Under the pieces are notes generated by a model. That model did not search any database. It was not told where the DNA came from and was given only the letters and a program-made list of their open reading frames with translations. This document shows positions 45,547 to 55,358 of a stretch of DNA of 64,000 nucleotides, piece by piece. A program made the translations under genes and the position numbers. Source of the stretch: Paenirhizobium naphthalenivorans (GTDB lineage Bacteria; Pseudomonadota; Alphaproteobacteria; Rhizobiales; Rhizobiaceae); NCBI RefSeq assembly GCF_007992095.1, contig NZ_BJZP01000005.1, positions 186,001 to 250,000 of the forward strand. Direction: 5' to 3'. Within the stretch, counting starts at the first letter, position 1, and each line of letters opens with the position of its first letter.

Positions 45547-46650
45547 ATGCTGAACCGACGCGGGATACTGATAGGAGGGGCTGCTGTTCTTGCAGCTGGC
45601 GGGGCAGGGGCGGTGCTGTCAACCAAGCTTGCGACGGAGCGCTATGCCGAGTTCGCGCGGCGTTTGCGCAAGCCATTGACGCAATCGGCTGGCCCCAGTG
45701 AGCTCATCCGCTATGCAACCCTGGCTCCCAACGGGCATAACACGCAGCCATGGCTGTTTCGCCAAAGCGCAAGAGGCATCGCGATCCTGCCGGACGTTTC
45801 GCGGCGCACACCGGTCGTCGATCCGGACGACCACCATCTTTATGTCAGCCTTGGTTGCGCGATCGAGAACCTCGCCGTCGCGGCAAGGGCGACGGGGCAG
45901 TCTGGCGACGTGGTGATCGATGGCGAGGAGGGAGCGAGCTTCTCTTTCTCCGCGCTGCCCGGAACGGTCGATCCGGCAACCGCGGAACTCTTTCAAGCCA
46001 TTCCACTGCGCCAGTCGACCCGCAGTCTCTATGACGGAAGAGCGGTGGCCTCCGACCATCTCCGCAGGCTCTCGCAGAGCGCTGTGATGGATGGTGTCGA
46101 CGTAGCCCTTGTCACGGAGCGGTCCACGATTGATCGCGTGCGGGACCTCGTCATCGCCGGTAACGATGTTCAGATGGACGATCCTGCCTTTATGCGGGAG
46201 TTGAAGGACTGGTTGCGCTTCAGTCCATCGACGGCGATGACAAGGGGAGATGGGCTTTATGCGCCGACAAGCGGCAATCCCGCGCTTCCAGAATGGCTAG
46301 GGTCCATTGCCTTCGATCTGGCGTTCAAGTCCGCCAGCGAGGCTGACAAATACGCGCGTCATATGGATAGCTCGGCCGGTGTCGCTGTTTTCTCGGCCGT
46401 CGATGAAGGGCCGGCTGGCTGGATCGCCGTGGGACGCGCCTGCCAGCGCCTCTGCCTGATGGCAACCGCGCTCGGTCTCAAGACGGCCTTCGTCAACCAA
46501 CCGGTCGAGGTCGCGTCCCTACGCGGTGAGATGGCAAGCCTTGCCGGTTTCCCCGGTCGCAGACCCGATCTGGTCTTGCGCTTCGGACAGGCGCCGCCAA
46601 TGGTCTACTCGCCCCGCAGACCGGTCGATGCGGTCGTGACGACATCCTGA
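45547..46650 (+). CDS. Acg-like nitroreductase family protein with twin-arginine-like leader
   Basis: 367 residues. N-terminus MLNRRGILIGGAAVLAAGGAGAVLS resembles a Tat leader or a single membrane anchor; no clear cleavage site. The rest contains ELIRYATLAPNGHNTQPWLF, RRTPVVDPDDHHLYVSLGCAIENL and, after a duplicated half, VGRACQRLCLMATALGLKTAFVNQP, as in Acg-type FMN-binding nitroreductases. The FMN site is likely, the substrate unknown. Start 45547 has GAGGAG eight bases upstream; the longer frame from 45391 spans a terminator. Stands alone between parC and the convergent bpt. Confidence 0.82.
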   Translation: MLNRRGILIGGAAVLAAGGAGAVLSTKLATERYAEFARRLRKPLTQSAGPSELIRYATLAPNGHNTQPWLFRQSARGIAILPDVSRRTPVVDPDDHHLYVSLGCAIENLAVAARATGQSGDVVIDGEEGASFSFSALPGTVDPATAELFQAIPLRQSTRSLYDGRAVASDHLRRLSQSAVMDGVDVALVTERSTIDRVRDLVIAGNDVQMDDPAFMRELKDWLRFSPSTAMTRGDGLYAPTSGNPALPEWLGSIAFDLAFKSASEADKYARHMDSSAGVAVFSAVDEGPAGWIAVGRACQRLCLMATALGLKTAFVNQPVEVASLRGEMASLAGFPGRRPDLVLRFGQAPPMVYSPRRPVDAVVTTS

Positions 46651-46751
46651 TTGTTGGCGAGTCCGGACTGGGAGCGCTTTCCGGGGCGGTGTCCGTCCGG
46701 GAACGGGCTTTCGTCGTGGCAAGAAATAGGCGCTCTATGACCGTCTGCTGG

Positions 46752-47552
46752 TCAGGATTCGTCGTCTGATTGCCCGGCCCTGTCTTGGCCAATATCGTCC
46801 TGACCGGCCTCGTAACGCTCCCATCCCTGATTGGTCAAATGCTCCTGCGGTTGGAAGCGGGTCTTGTAGTCCATCTTGTGCGAACCCTTGACCCAATAGC
46901 CGAGATAGACATGCGGCAGGCCGAGGGTCTTGGCGCGCTTGACGTGGTCGAGCACCATCATCGTGCCGAGGGACCGCTTGGTCAGGGCCGGATTGAAGAA
47001 GGAATAAACCATCGACAGACCGTCGCTCATCTGGTCGGAGAGCGCAACCGCGATCAGTTCGCCCTTCGGCTGCAGGGCGAGCCCGTCGCCGGGGCTGCGG
47101 AGCCTGTACTCGATCAACCGTGTCTGGACATGTGTGTCCTCCACCATGATGGCATAGTCGAGCGCCGACATGTCGGACATGCCCCCTTCCTGATGGCGAT
47201 GATCGAGATAGGTGCGAAACAGCGAGAACTGCTCTGTGGAGGGCTGGGCGGGAAAAACTGTCGAGACCACGTCCTTGTTGGCCGCTGCCACGCGCCTGAA
47301 GGCTCGGCTCGGCTCGAACTCGTCCACCAGGATGCGGACAGAGACGCAGGCCCGGCAGGCTTCGCAGGCCGGGCGATAGGCGATGTTCTGCGACCGGCGA
47401 AACCCGCCATGCGTCAGCAGGTCGTTCATTTCGGTGGCGCGCGGTCCGATCAGATGGGTGAAGACCTTCCGTTCCATGTTGCCCGGCAGGTAGGGACACG
47501 GCGCCGGCGCCGTGAGATAGAACTGTGGGGAGGGAGAGGCCTGGGTATTCAT
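46752..47552 (-). CDS. bpt: aspartate/glutamate leucyltransferase (Bpt)
   Basis: 266 residues. Leucyl-tRNA--protein transferase, adding Leu to N-terminal Asp or Glu and marking the protein for ClpS/ClpAP degradation. Marks: [21 protein letters not shown], the cysteine motif [47 protein letters not shown] and [24 protein letters not shown]. Cytosolic. Start at 47552, with nearly canonical [16 protein letters not shown]. Followed on the same strand only by non-coding sequence; the RDD gene lies upstream. Confidence 0.95.
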   Translation of the reverse strand: MNTQASPSPQFYLTAPAPCPYLPGNMERKVFTHLIGPRATEMNDLLTHGGFRRSQNIAYRPACEACRACVSVRILVDEFEPSRAFRRVAAANKDVVSTVFPAQPSTEQFSLFRTYLDHRHQEGGMSDMSALDYAIMVEDTHVQTRLIEYRLRSPGDGLALQPKGELIAVALSDQMSDGLSMVYSFFNPALTKRSLGTMMVLDHVKRAKTLGLPHVYLGYWVKGSHKMDYKTRFQPQEHLTNQGWERYEAGQDDIGQDRAGQSDDES

Positions 47553-47703
47553 CGTTCGCCGGTCGGAAGCCTTTCGTCACGAATATTCGGGACAGCATGG
47601 CGCAAGATTGGAAAACGTCAACACTCTGTCACAAAACGATACGAGCAAAGCCGGGTAAGGCTGTATCTGGAGAAAGGCGGCGGGCATCGCCGCTACCAGC
47701 GTT

Positions 47704-48162
47704 TCAGGCCGTCCGAATGATAGCCGTACCGAGAAGGAGATCGTGTACCAGTCGCGACCGTTCGGTAAACAGGCCGGCGAGCAGGATGAGCGGAGTCAGC
47801 ACCGAGTTGAGGATCCAGAACAGCGCCAGATGGGCGATCGCCAGCACGAAGTCGATGCGCCGGCCATCAAGGCGGACCATGGCGATGCCCATCGCCTTCA
47901 TGCCCGGCGTCGCCTGCGACGGGCCGGCCAGCGACATGCCAAAGTACAGGCCTGCGACGATGAAGAACAGGATCGGGTAAAGCAGGAAGCCGAGCCCCAG
48001 CGTCAGCACACCCAGGAAAAAGACCAGCACTGCTGCGGGAATCCAGAGTGCGGCGATAATCAGATAGTCAATCAGGAAGGCGAAGACTCGGCGCGACAGC
48101 ACGCCGCTATAGGCGCGCCAGTCGTCCGGTGCGGCATAGATCGGATTCGGATCGAGGGTCAT
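47704..48162 (-). CDS. RDD family membrane protein
   Basis: 152 residues. RDD domain: RRVFAFLIDYLIIAALWIPAAVL as first transmembrane segment with Arg/Asp at its start, a second long hydrophobic segment (GVLTLGLGFLLYPILFFIVAGLYFG), and PGMKAMGIAMVRLDGRRIDFVLAIAHL. The family is of unclear function; some are pH- or cation-linked transporters. Begins 75 bp before hemB's end on the same strand. Confidence 0.85.
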   Translation of the reverse strand: MTLDPNPIYAAPDDWRAYSGVLSRRVFAFLIDYLIIAALWIPAAVLVFFLGVLTLGLGFLLYPILFFIVAGLYFGMSLAGPSQATPGMKAMGIAMVRLDGRRIDFVLAIAHLALFWILNSVLTPLILLAGLFTERSRLVHDLLLGTAIIRTA

Positions 48163-48237
48163 GTTTGGCTCCCGCTGGTGTCTTGAGCATTTGATATGGG
48201 ACGGTGCCGAGGAAATACAATCCGGGCAGTCCGATCC

Positions 48238-49254
48238 TTAGCCCTGTTTGGCGAGATATTTCGCCACGTCCATGGCAAAATAAGTCAGGATCCCGTCACA
48301 GCCCGCTCTCTTGAAGCAGAGCAGTGTTTCCAGCATTGCGCGCTCACCGTCGATCCAGCCGTTGGCCGCCGCGGCCTTGATCTGCGCGTATTCTCCCGAG
48401 ACCTGGTAAGCGAAGACCGGAAGGCCGAAGGCCTCCTTCATCCGCCAGCAGATGTCGAGATAGGGAAGGCCGGGCTTGACCATCAGCGTGTCGGCGCCCT
48501 CCTCGACGTCGAGGGCCGCGTCGCGCAGGGCCTCGGTGCCGTTCGCCGGGTCGATGTAATAGGTCTTCTTGTCGCCCTTCAGCAGTCCACCGGTCGAGAT
48601 CGCCTCGCGGTAGGGACCGTAGTAACAGGAGGCGAATTTGGTGGCGTAAGCCATGATGCCGACCGACTGGTGGCCTGCTGCGTCGAGGCCGCGACGGATC
48701 GCACCGATCCGGCCATCCATCATATCGGACGGCGCGATGATGTCGGAACCGGCATCGGCCTGAAGCACCGCAGCCCGCACGATCTGGTCGACCGTCTCGT
48801 CGTTGACGATTTCATTGCCGCGCAGGATCCCGTCATGGCCATGGCTGGTGAAGGGATCGAGCGCCACATCGGTGATGATGCCGATATTCGGCACGGCCTT
48901 CTTGATCGCGGCTGTCGTCCGGTTGATCAGATTGTTGGCCTCGAGGATCTGCGATCCGGTTTCGTCGCGCAGGTTCATCTCAACATTCGGAAACGTGGCC
49001 AGTGCCGGAATGCCGAGGTCGGCCGCTTCCTTCGCTGCCTCGACGGCCTTGTCGACAGTCATGCGGTTGACACCCGGCATGGCGGCGATCGGCTCGACGA
49101 TGTTTTCACCCGGAATGATGAAGATTGGCCAGATCAGGTCATCGACAGTGAGCCGGTTCTCCAGCATGAGCCGGCGCGTCCAGTCGGCCTTGCGATTGCG
49201 ACGCATCCGGCGGTGACCGGTGATGTCGTCGACCAGATGTGTCTTGTCCTGCAT
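48238..49254 (-). CDS. hemB: delta-aminolevulinic acid dehydratase (porphobilinogen synthase)
   Basis: 338 residues. Condenses two aminolevulinates to porphobilinogen in heme and vitamin B12 synthesis. Schiff-base Lys260 (MVKPGLPYLD) and Lys206 (YATKFASCYYGPYREA) are present. The metal-switch segment reads DVALDPFTSHGHDG (Asp133, Asp141) in place of three Zn cysteines, so it is a Mg2+/K+-type enzyme, as in other rhizobia. Start 49254 has AAGGA upstream; 49299 is less likely. DUF6163 gene is divergent. Confidence 0.98.
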   Translation of the reverse strand: MQDKTHLVDDITGHRRMRRNRKADWTRRLMLENRLTVDDLIWPIFIIPGENIVEPIAAMPGVNRMTVDKAVEAAKEAADLGIPALATFPNVEMNLRDETGSQILEANNLINRTTAAIKKAVPNIGIITDVALDPFTSHGHDGILRGNEIVNDETVDQIVRAAVLQADAGSDIIAPSDMMDGRIGAIRRGLDAAGHQSVGIMAYATKFASCYYGPYREAISTGGLLKGDKKTYYIDPANGTEALRDAALDVEEGADTLMVKPGLPYLDICWRMKEAFGLPVFAYQVSGEYAQIKAAAANGWIDGERAMLETLLCFKRAGCDGILTYFAMDVAKYLAKQG

Positions 49255-49385
49255 GGCGAAGTCCTTGTTGATGTCGCGTGATTTGTGGCTGGATAGCACT
49301 TAAGGCAGGTAATGCCAAAGCGGAAGGCGACGCTTGGTCGCGCTGTGGCTGGCGGGGAGATGGTGCTTGCGGCTATCCTTGCCGC

Positions 49386-49823
49386 ATGGAACCTGATTCT
49401 CAAAATGGACCAAGGCGCAGTCTGACCGAAATCCTCTTCGTGGTCTTTCTGCGTTTGGTCGCTGTTGCCTGCCTGTGGTTCGCGCTGCAATACTGGGCCA
49501 TGTTGGTCGGCTATTCGCTCAACGGTCAGTCACGGTTCGACCTGCTTAACCTGCCCTGGCAAGTGGCCGCCGTCAGCCTTGCTGTGCTTTTCCCGGTTGC
49601 CGCCCTTGGACTGTGGATGGCCGTCTCCTGGGGTCCGGTCATCTGGGCGCTCGCGGCGATCGCACAGATCCTGATGTACTGGGTGTGGTCGGATATATTC
49701 GGCCTGAATAACTTGGTGGTGACCATGCATGCTGTGGTCGCGCTGGTTTATATGGTGTTCCGCTTGGCGCTCTGGCTCGAAATGCGCCACAAAGGCGAGG
49801 AGATAAGGGTTGATTTACCCTGA
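49386..49823 (+). CDS. DUF6163-like small integral membrane protein
   Basis: 145 residues. Four hydrophobic helices (ILFVVFLRLVAVACLWFALQ; WQVAAVSLAVLFPVAAL; VIWALAAIAQILMYWV; VTMHAVVALVYMVFRLALWL) with a hydrophilic N-terminus. Resembles the alphaproteobacterial DUF6163 group by length and layout; name from memory. Function unknown. Start at 49386; a longer frame to 49278 reads a non-conserved basic leader. It lies between hemB (divergent) and ldtR. Confidence 0.7.
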   Translation: MEPDSQNGPRRSLTEILFVVFLRLVAVACLWFALQYWAMLVGYSLNGQSRFDLLNLPWQVAAVSLAVLFPVAALGLWMAVSWGPVIWALAAIAQILMYWVWSDIFGLNNLVVTMHAVVALVYMVFRLALWLEMRHKGEEIRVDLP

Positions 49824-49952
49824 TCGCAGGAGCGCACTTGGTAAGCCTCTGTTAAGCCTGCGTTTTAAATAGAATTTTATGCGCATTGGATATGGTCCTC
49901 ACTAAGGCGGGAGAAAACAACAGCCGCCACCCAAACAGTGAGGCAGACCGAT

Positions 49953-50462
49953 ATGAACACCAAGATGAAGCCGCAGCCGGCAACGCTCGATCCTCAGGAA
50001 GACGCGATCCGGAACCTCTATCTCGAATCCCTGCATCTCGTTGAACGCCTGCATCGCCGTCTTCTCGACGTCATCAAGGACGAGTTCGACCGTCAGGGCC
50101 GCAATGACGTCAATGCCGTCCAGGCATTGCTTCTGTTCAATATCGGCAATTCCGAGCTGACGGCCGGCGAACTGCGCTCGCGGGGCTACTACCTCGGTTC
50201 GAACGTCTCCTACAACGTCAAGAAGCTGGTCGACCTCGGCTTCATCAACCATCAGCGCTCGCGCATCGATCGCCGCTCGGTCCGTATCAGCCTGACCGAA
50301 GCCGGCCAGGACGTCGCCGAAACGGTCGCCAAGCTTTACGAGCGCCACATCGGTTCGATCCACAAGGTCGGCGGAATTGGCTCTGACGAGTTCACCCAGA
50401 TGAACAAGCTGCTGCAGCGGCTCGATCGCTTCTGGAACGACAGCATCATGTACCGTCTCTAA
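49953..50462 (+). CDS. ldtR: MarR-family regulator LdtR
   Basis: 169 residues. Winged-helix MarR fold: DAIRNLYLESLHLVERLHRRLLDVIKDEF first helix, then DVNAVQALLLFNIG, ELRSRGYYLGSNVSYNVKKLVDLGFI (recognition helix), and the wing RSRIDRRSVRISLTEAG. The sequence and its position directly before an L,D-transpeptidase match LdtR, a regulator of cell-wall cross-linking and stress tolerance in Liberibacter and Sinorhizobium. Start 49953 follows GAGGCAGA. An 8-bp inverted repeat lies just after the stop (50481-50509). Confidence 0.92.
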   Translation: MNTKMKPQPATLDPQEDAIRNLYLESLHLVERLHRRLLDVIKDEFDRQGRNDVNAVQALLLFNIGNSELTAGELRSRGYYLGSNVSYNVKKLVDLGFINHQRSRIDRRSVRISLTEAGQDVAETVAKLYERHIGSIHKVGGIGSDEFTQMNKLLQRLDRFWNDSIMYRL

Positions 50463-50830
50463 TCCACGAGAGACCTCATTCTGCCGCACTCCCTCCAGTC
50501 ATGCGGCAGCACGAGATGGCGCCAGGCGGCAGCAATGTCCGTCATGGCGCCCGCTCGCGTTGCGGGAAACGGCCGCGCGCTGTAGGTTGCTCGGATCGGC
50601 ATTCGCGGCCCTTGATCTGGTCCGTCCATATGACGTGTTCGTGAAATGGTGTGGGTTACCGAGCCACGAATTGGCCATATTGATATGGGACCGGCCAAGC
50701 ATGCAGAGATGCATTCTTGCCGTGGTGGAAGTTTATCCCGTGCCACGGCGCGGGGCGTTCATCGCCTGTTTATTAACCATGCTATCCTATGGGATAGCGT
50801 GAGACGTTGAATATGGAAACGGTAGGAAAA
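50463..50830. other. ldtR-ldtP intergenic region
   Basis: 368 bp without a supportable gene. It holds a hairpin after ldtR (CTGCCGCA with TGCGGCAG, 50481-50509), no T run. A 7-bp inverted repeat (GCTATCC-N4-GGATAGC) at 50781-50798 stands 33 bp before the ldtP ATG. A TTG-initiated frame at 50560-50802 has no ribosome site or conserved content and is not called. Candidate regulatory region for ldtP. Confidence 0.55.
50781..50798. promoter_or_regulatory. inverted repeat upstream of ldtP
   Basis: GCTATCC (50781-50787) and GGATAGC (50792-50798) with a 4-base spacer. It may be an operator for LdtR, encoded just upstream, or a small mRNA hairpin in the leader. No experimental support here. Confidence 0.4.
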
Positions 50831-52162
50831 ATGTCGAACAAGTCTGGAATCGTTGCCTTGTCGCGCCGCGCACTGCTGACGGGGGCTGCTGCCGCAGCCG
50901 GCGCTGTCGCCATTGCTGGCCAGGCAGTTGCTCAGACGGCCATCGATGAGCTGATCAGCGCGCCGAAGCGGGGCAACTGGGATGACCAGTTTGACGCCAA
51001 GGCGTCGCGCACAGCGGCTGCCGTGACGTCCAATACACCGATGCTGAGCGCCAACAATTTCATCTACATCCAACAGGCGATCACCGAGTATCAGGCTATC
51101 GTTGCGAACGGCGGCTGGCCGCAGGTTACTCCGTCGGTCAAGCTGAAGATCGGCGTGATCGATCCGTCGGTGCAGCAATTGCGCCAGCGCCTGATGATCT
51201 CGGGCGACCTGCCACGCTCCGCCGGCATGTCCAATTCGTTCGACTCCTATGTCGACGGCGCGGTCAAGCGGTTCCAGGCCCGCCATGGCCTGCCGCAGGA
51301 CGGGGTTCTCGGAGAATTCACCCTGAAGGCGCTTAACGTTCCGGCCGACACTCGACTGATGCAGCTCAACGTCAACCAGCAGCGCCTGCAGGCGATGATG
51401 AACAAGCCGCTTGAGCAGCGCTACATCGTTGTCAACATTCCGGCCGCTTATGTCGAGGCGGTCGAGAACGATCGCGTTGCGCTGCGCAACACCGCGATCG
51501 TCGGTCGCATCAGCCGTCCGTCGCCGACGCTCGACTCCAAGGTCAGTGACGTCATCCTCAATCCCTACTGGACTTCGCCTCGTTCGATCGTCGAGAAGGA
51601 CATCATGCCGCTGATGCAGAAGGACCCGACCTATCTGGCGCGCAACAGCATCCGCCTGATCGACGCTCAAGGTCAGGAAGTCGCTCCGGAGACCATCGAC
51701 TGGTTCGCCCCCAAGGCGCCGAACCTCATGTTCCGCCAGGACCCGGGCAAGATCAACGCCATGTCCTCGACGAAGATCAACTTCCCGAGCGCCGACGCGG
51801 TCTACATGCATGACACGCCGACTCAAGGGCTGTTCAACAAGCTGATGCGTTTTGAGTCCTCCGGCTGCGTTCGTGTCCAGAACGTCCGCGATCTGGTCGT
51901 TTGGCTGCTGAAGAACACGCCCGGCTGGAGCCGCCAGGAAATCGAACGCGTCATCGCCACTCGCGTCAATACGCCGATCCCGCTGGCAGACGAGGTCGGC
52001 GTGCACTGGGTCTACATCACGGCCTGGTCGGCCAAGGACAACATTGTTCAGTTCCGCGACGATATCTACGCAGAAGATGGCAACGCACAACTCGCGCTCC
52101 AGACCAATATCGGCGTGGAGAAGCCGGCCGGCTCCGTCGAGGATGACATCCTGCCGCAGTGA
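50831..52162 (+). CDS. ldtP: L,D-transpeptidase with peptidoglycan-binding domain (LdtP)
   Basis: 443 residues. A twin-arginine-like leader (LSRRALLTGAAAAAGAVA) directs export. A PG_binding_1 domain (residues about 130-175, DGAVKRFQARHGLPQDGVLGEFTLKAL) precedes a YkuD catalytic domain with the conserved HDTPTQG (His327) and SSGCVRV (Cys346). It forms 3-3 cross-links or attaches proteins to peptidoglycan in the periplasm. The ATG at 50831 is chosen for AGGA just upstream; 50813 is also in frame. Predicted target of LdtR encoded before it. Confidence 0.93.
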   Translation: MSNKSGIVALSRRALLTGAAAAAGAVAIAGQAVAQTAIDELISAPKRGNWDDQFDAKASRTAAAVTSNTPMLSANNFIYIQQAITEYQAIVANGGWPQVTPSVKLKIGVIDPSVQQLRQRLMISGDLPRSAGMSNSFDSYVDGAVKRFQARHGLPQDGVLGEFTLKALNVPADTRLMQLNVNQQRLQAMMNKPLEQRYIVVNIPAAYVEAVENDRVALRNTAIVGRISRPSPTLDSKVSDVILNPYWTSPRSIVEKDIMPLMQKDPTYLARNSIRLIDAQGQEVAPETIDWFAPKAPNLMFRQDPGKINAMSSTKINFPSADAVYMHDTPTQGLFNKLMRFESSGCVRVQNVRDLVVWLLKNTPGWSRQEIERVIATRVNTPIPLADEVGVHWVYITAWSAKDNIVQFRDDIYAEDGNAQLALQTNIGVEKPAGSVEDDILPQ

Positions 52163-52451
52163 CCGGTGCGGTATCAGGCCGACCGTCGATCTTGCGGCAT
52201 AAGGTCACCCGGCGGGCGACGCATCCGCAGAGTGGTCGGCATGGATTTCGCCTTTCGCGCAGGTTCGGCCCGATCGGCACTCGCTGGTCTTGGGTGGTTG
52301 CCTGGCGGGGTTTCGCAGGCCAGGGCAGGCGGCTGACCTGTGAAGAAAACGCGGCTGCGCTGTTTGATGCGCAAATGTCGCGTCCTGTATTGCCCTAGCC
52401 AAGATGGAACGTTAAGACCCCTTGGCATCAACCCGTCAGGAGCCCGCAGTC

Positions 52452-53741
52452 ATGTCGAATACCGATGCTTTCTTTTCCCGTACGCTTGCCGACACCGATC
52501 CGGAAATTTTCGGCGCGATCGAGAAGGAACTGGGTCGTCAACGCCACGAGATCGAACTGATCGCCTCGGAAAACATCGTCTCTCGCGCCGTTCTCGAGGC
52601 GCAAGGCTCGATCATGACCAACAAATATGCCGAGGGCTATCCGGGCAAGCGATATTACGGTGGTTGCCAGTACGTTGACATCGCAGAAGAATTGGCGATC
52701 GAGCGCGCCAAGAAGTTGTTCGGCGTGAACTTCGCCAACGTTCAGCCGAATTCCGGTTCGCAGATGAACCAGGCCGTGTTCCTTGCGCTGCTGCAGCCGG
52801 GCGACACCTTCATGGGGCTCGACCTGAACTCCGGGGGGCATCTGACCCACGGTTCGCCGGTCAACATGTCCGGCAAGTGGTTCAACGTCGTGTCCTACGG
52901 TGTTCGCGAAGGCGACAACCTGCTCGACATGGATGCGGTCGCCGAATCGGCCCGCAAGCACAAGCCGAAGCTGATCATCGCTGGCGGTACCGCCTATTCC
53001 CGTATCTGGGACTGGAAGCGGTTCCGTGAGATCGCCGACGAAGTCGGTGCTTACCTCATGGTCGACATGGCCCACATTGCCGGTCTCGTTGCCGGTAACC
53101 AGCATCCGTCGCCGTTCCCGCACTGCCACGTCGCCACCACCACGACTCACAAGTCGCTGCGTGGTCCGCGCGGCGGCATGATCCTCACCAATGACGAGGC
53201 CCTGGCGAAGAAGTTCAATTCGGCCGTTTTCCCGGGTTTGCAGGGCGGCCCGCTGATGCACGTCATCGCCGCCAAGGCAGTGGCCCTCGGCGAAGCGTTG
53301 CAGCCGGAATTCCAGGATTACGCTGCCCAGGTCGTCAAGAACGCCAAGGCGCTTTCCGAGACCCTGGTTTCCGGCGGCCTCGACATCGTGTCGGGCGGTA
53401 CTGACAACCATCTCATGCTGGTCGACCTGCGCAAGAAAAACGCCACCGGTAAGCGCGCGGAAGCCGCTCTCGGCCGCGCCTACGTCACCTGCAACAAGAA
53501 CGGTATCCCCTTCGATCCGGAAAAGCCGTTCGTTACCTCTGGCGTCCGTCTCGGCACGCCGGCCGGCACGACCCGCGGCTTCAAGGAGGCCGAGTTCCGG
53601 GAAATCGGCAATCTGATTGTCGAGGTTCTTGACGGCCTGAAGGTCGCCAATTCCGACGAAGGCAATGCCGCCGTCGAGGCTGCGGTGCGCGAGAAGGTCG
53701 TGGCTCTGACCGGCCGCTTCCCGATGTACCCCTATATGTAA
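52452..53741 (+). CDS. glyA: serine hydroxymethyltransferase
   Basis: 429 residues. PLP enzyme interconverting serine and glycine with tetrahydrofolate, the main one-carbon source. Lys234 ([13 protein letters not shown]) forms the internal aldimine; [28 protein letters not shown] and [10 protein letters not shown] are other family blocks. ATG 52452 has AGGAG 10 bases upstream. A 289-bp region before it shows no recognisable riboswitch. nrdR follows after 9 bases. Confidence 0.98.
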   Translation: MSNTDAFFSRTLADTDPEIFGAIEKELGRQRHEIELIASENIVSRAVLEAQGSIMTNKYAEGYPGKRYYGGCQYVDIAEELAIERAKKLFGVNFANVQPNSGSQMNQAVFLALLQPGDTFMGLDLNSGGHLTHGSPVNMSGKWFNVVSYGVREGDNLLDMDAVAESARKHKPKLIIAGGTAYSRIWDWKRFREIADEVGAYLMVDMAHIAGLVAGNQHPSPFPHCHVATTTTHKSLRGPRGGMILTNDEALAKKFNSAVFPGLQGGPLMHVIAAKAVALGEALQPEFQDYAAQVVKNAKALSETLVSGGLDIVSGGTDNHLMLVDLRKKNATGKRAEAALGRAYVTCNKNGIPFDPEKPFVTSGVRLGTPAGTTRGFKEAEFREIGNLIVEVLDGLKVANSDEGNAAVEAAVREKVVALTGRFPMYPYM

Positions 53742-53750
53742 GGAAAGCGC

Positions 53751-54227
53751 ATGCGCTGCCCGTTCTGCGGTTCGGAAGACACCCAGGTCAAGGATTCGCG
53801 TCCGGCGGAGGATAATACCTCCATCCGCCGGCGGCGAATTTGCCCGGATTGCGGAGGGCGTTTCACCACGTTCGAACGCGTGCAGCTGCGTGAGCTCATG
53901 GTCGTCAAGAAGACCGGACGTAAGGTCCTGTTTGACCGCAACAAGCTGGTGCGCTCGTTCCAGATCGCGCTCAGAAAGCGCCCGGTGGACAGCGAACGCA
54001 TTGAGCGTGCCGTCTCCGGCATAGTCCGACGTTTGGAAAGCTCGGGTGAGTCGGAAATCTCCTCCGAGGCAATCGGCCTGCAGGTGCTTGAGGCATTGAA
54101 GAGTCTCGATGATGTCGGCTTCGTCCGCTACGCTTCCGTCTATCGAGACTTCTCCCATGCAGAGGATTTTGAGAACGTTATCGCCGAGATCAACGCCAAG
54201 ATCTCTCGCGATAGCGGCATGGAATAG
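53751..54227 (+). CDS. nrdR: transcriptional repressor NrdR
   Basis: 158 residues. An N-terminal zinc ribbon (Cys3, Cys6, Cys31, Cys34 in [17 protein letters not shown] and [15 protein letters not shown]) is followed by an ATP-cone domain ([20 protein letters not shown]). It senses dATP and represses ribonucleotide reductase genes by binding NrdR boxes. Starts 9 bases after glyA and 3 bases before ribD. Confidence 0.97.
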   Translation: MRCPFCGSEDTQVKDSRPAEDNTSIRRRRICPDCGGRFTTFERVQLRELMVVKKTGRKVLFDRNKLVRSFQIALRKRPVDSERIERAVSGIVRRLESSGESEISSEAIGLQVLEALKSLDDVGFVRYASVYRDFSHAEDFENVIAEINAKISRDSGME

Positions 54228-54230
54228 GCC

Positions 54231-55358
54231 ATGTCGGGGGCGGCAGACGATGCGCGCTTCATGGCTGCTGCCATCGAACTGTCGCTGAAGCATCTGGGAC
54301 AAACCTCCACCAATCCTTCCGTCGGCTGTTTGATTGTCAAGGACGGAGTGGTCGTCGGTCGCGGCGTGACTGCCAAGGGCGGGCGGCCACATGCCGAAGC
54401 GCTGGCGCTGAACGATGCGGGGGAAGCGGCGAGGGGGGCAACGGCTTATGTCACCCTCGAGCCCTGTTCCCATCACGGCAAAACCCCGCCTTGCGCCAAT
54501 GCACTGGTAGCGGCGGGGATCGCCCGTGTTGTTGTTGCCGTGACCGATCCAGATGAGCGCGTATCCGGCCGGGGGCTGAAAATCCTGCGCGACGCCGGGA
54601 TCGAGGTGACGAGCAGCGTGCTGGAGGAGGAGGGCCGGTGCGCACTTGCTGGCTACCTTACGCGTCAGACGAAGGGCCGGCCGTATGTGATTCTGAAACT
54701 TGCCGTTTCTGCCGATGGCATGATCGGTCGAAGGGGAGAGGGGCAGGTTGCGATCACCGGCCCAATGGCCCGCAACCAGGTGCAGCTTCTGAGGTCAGTG
54801 ACGGATGCGATCCTTGTCGGTGTTGGCACTGCAATGGTCGATGATCCAGAACTGACGGTGCGTCTTGAGGGGCTGGAGGATCGGTCGCCGATCCGCATCG
54901 TCCTCGACCGGCGCCTCGAGCTGCCGATCGGTTCAAAGCTTGCCAGGACGGCGCGGGAGGTCCCGGTGATTGTCGTATGCGGTGCGTTAGCGCCAGTCCC
55001 GGAAGACAGGGTTTCCGAAGCGGCTGGGCCAGACAATCGCGCCGCGCGCAAGGCCGCGCTCGAGGCTATGGGTGTTGAGGTGCTCGAAGCCCCGGATCTT
55101 GATTGCCTATTGCTGGGCTTGGCCAGTCGCGGGATTTCCTCCCTGCTCGTCGAGGGAGGTGCGCGCGTCGCAGCAGATTTCCTCGCGGCCGATCTGGTCG
55201 ATGAGATCGACCTCTATCAGGGTGACGTCTCGGTGGGCCCTGATGGCATAGCCTCGCCCGTGACTCGCGAAACCATTCCGCAAACTTTCCGCCCCTTGCG
55301 CTCTCAGCACCTGGGATCCGACCGCCTCGATATTTTCGAGCGGGTACGTAAGGACTGA
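54231..55358 (+). CDS. ribD: bifunctional diaminohydroxyphosphoribosylaminopyrimidine deaminase/reductase
   Basis: 375 residues. The N-terminal deaminase domain carries the zinc site [11 protein letters not shown] and [15 protein letters not shown] (His, Cys, Cys). The C-terminal RibD reductase runs from [17 protein letters not shown] (about residue 150) to [14 protein letters not shown]. It catalyses the second and third steps of riboflavin synthesis. Begins 3 bases after nrdR. Its downstream partner would normally be riboflavin synthase, which is not here. Confidence 0.96.
   Translation: MSGAADDARFMAAAIELSLKHLGQTSTNPSVGCLIVKDGVVVGRGVTAKGGRPHAEALALNDAGEAARGATAYVTLEPCSHHGKTPPCANALVAAGIARVVVAVTDPDERVSGRGLKILRDAGIEVTSSVLEEEGRCALAGYLTRQTKGRPYVILKLAVSADGMIGRRGEGQVAITGPMARNQVQLLRSVTDAILVGVGTAMVDDPELTVRLEGLEDRSPIRIVLDRRLELPIGSKLARTAREVPVIVVCGALAPVPEDRVSEAAGPDNRAARKAALEAMGVEVLEAPDLDCLLLGLASRGISSLLVEGGARVAADFLAADLVDEIDLYQGDVSVGPDGIASPVTRETIPQTFRPLRSQHLGSDRLDIFERVRKD

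Noticed and set aside
50560..50802. 80-residue frame between ldtR and ldtP
   Set aside because: TTG start without ribosome site and no conserved features; overlaps regulatory sequence.
52163..52451. Glycine or SAM-II-type riboswitch before glyA
   Set aside because: No matching conserved core; only ordinary GC-rich sequence and an AGGAG ribosome site were found.
52428..54476. 682-residue minus-strand frame opposite glyA, nrdR and ribD
   Set aside because: Spans three real genes in antisense; no domain seen.
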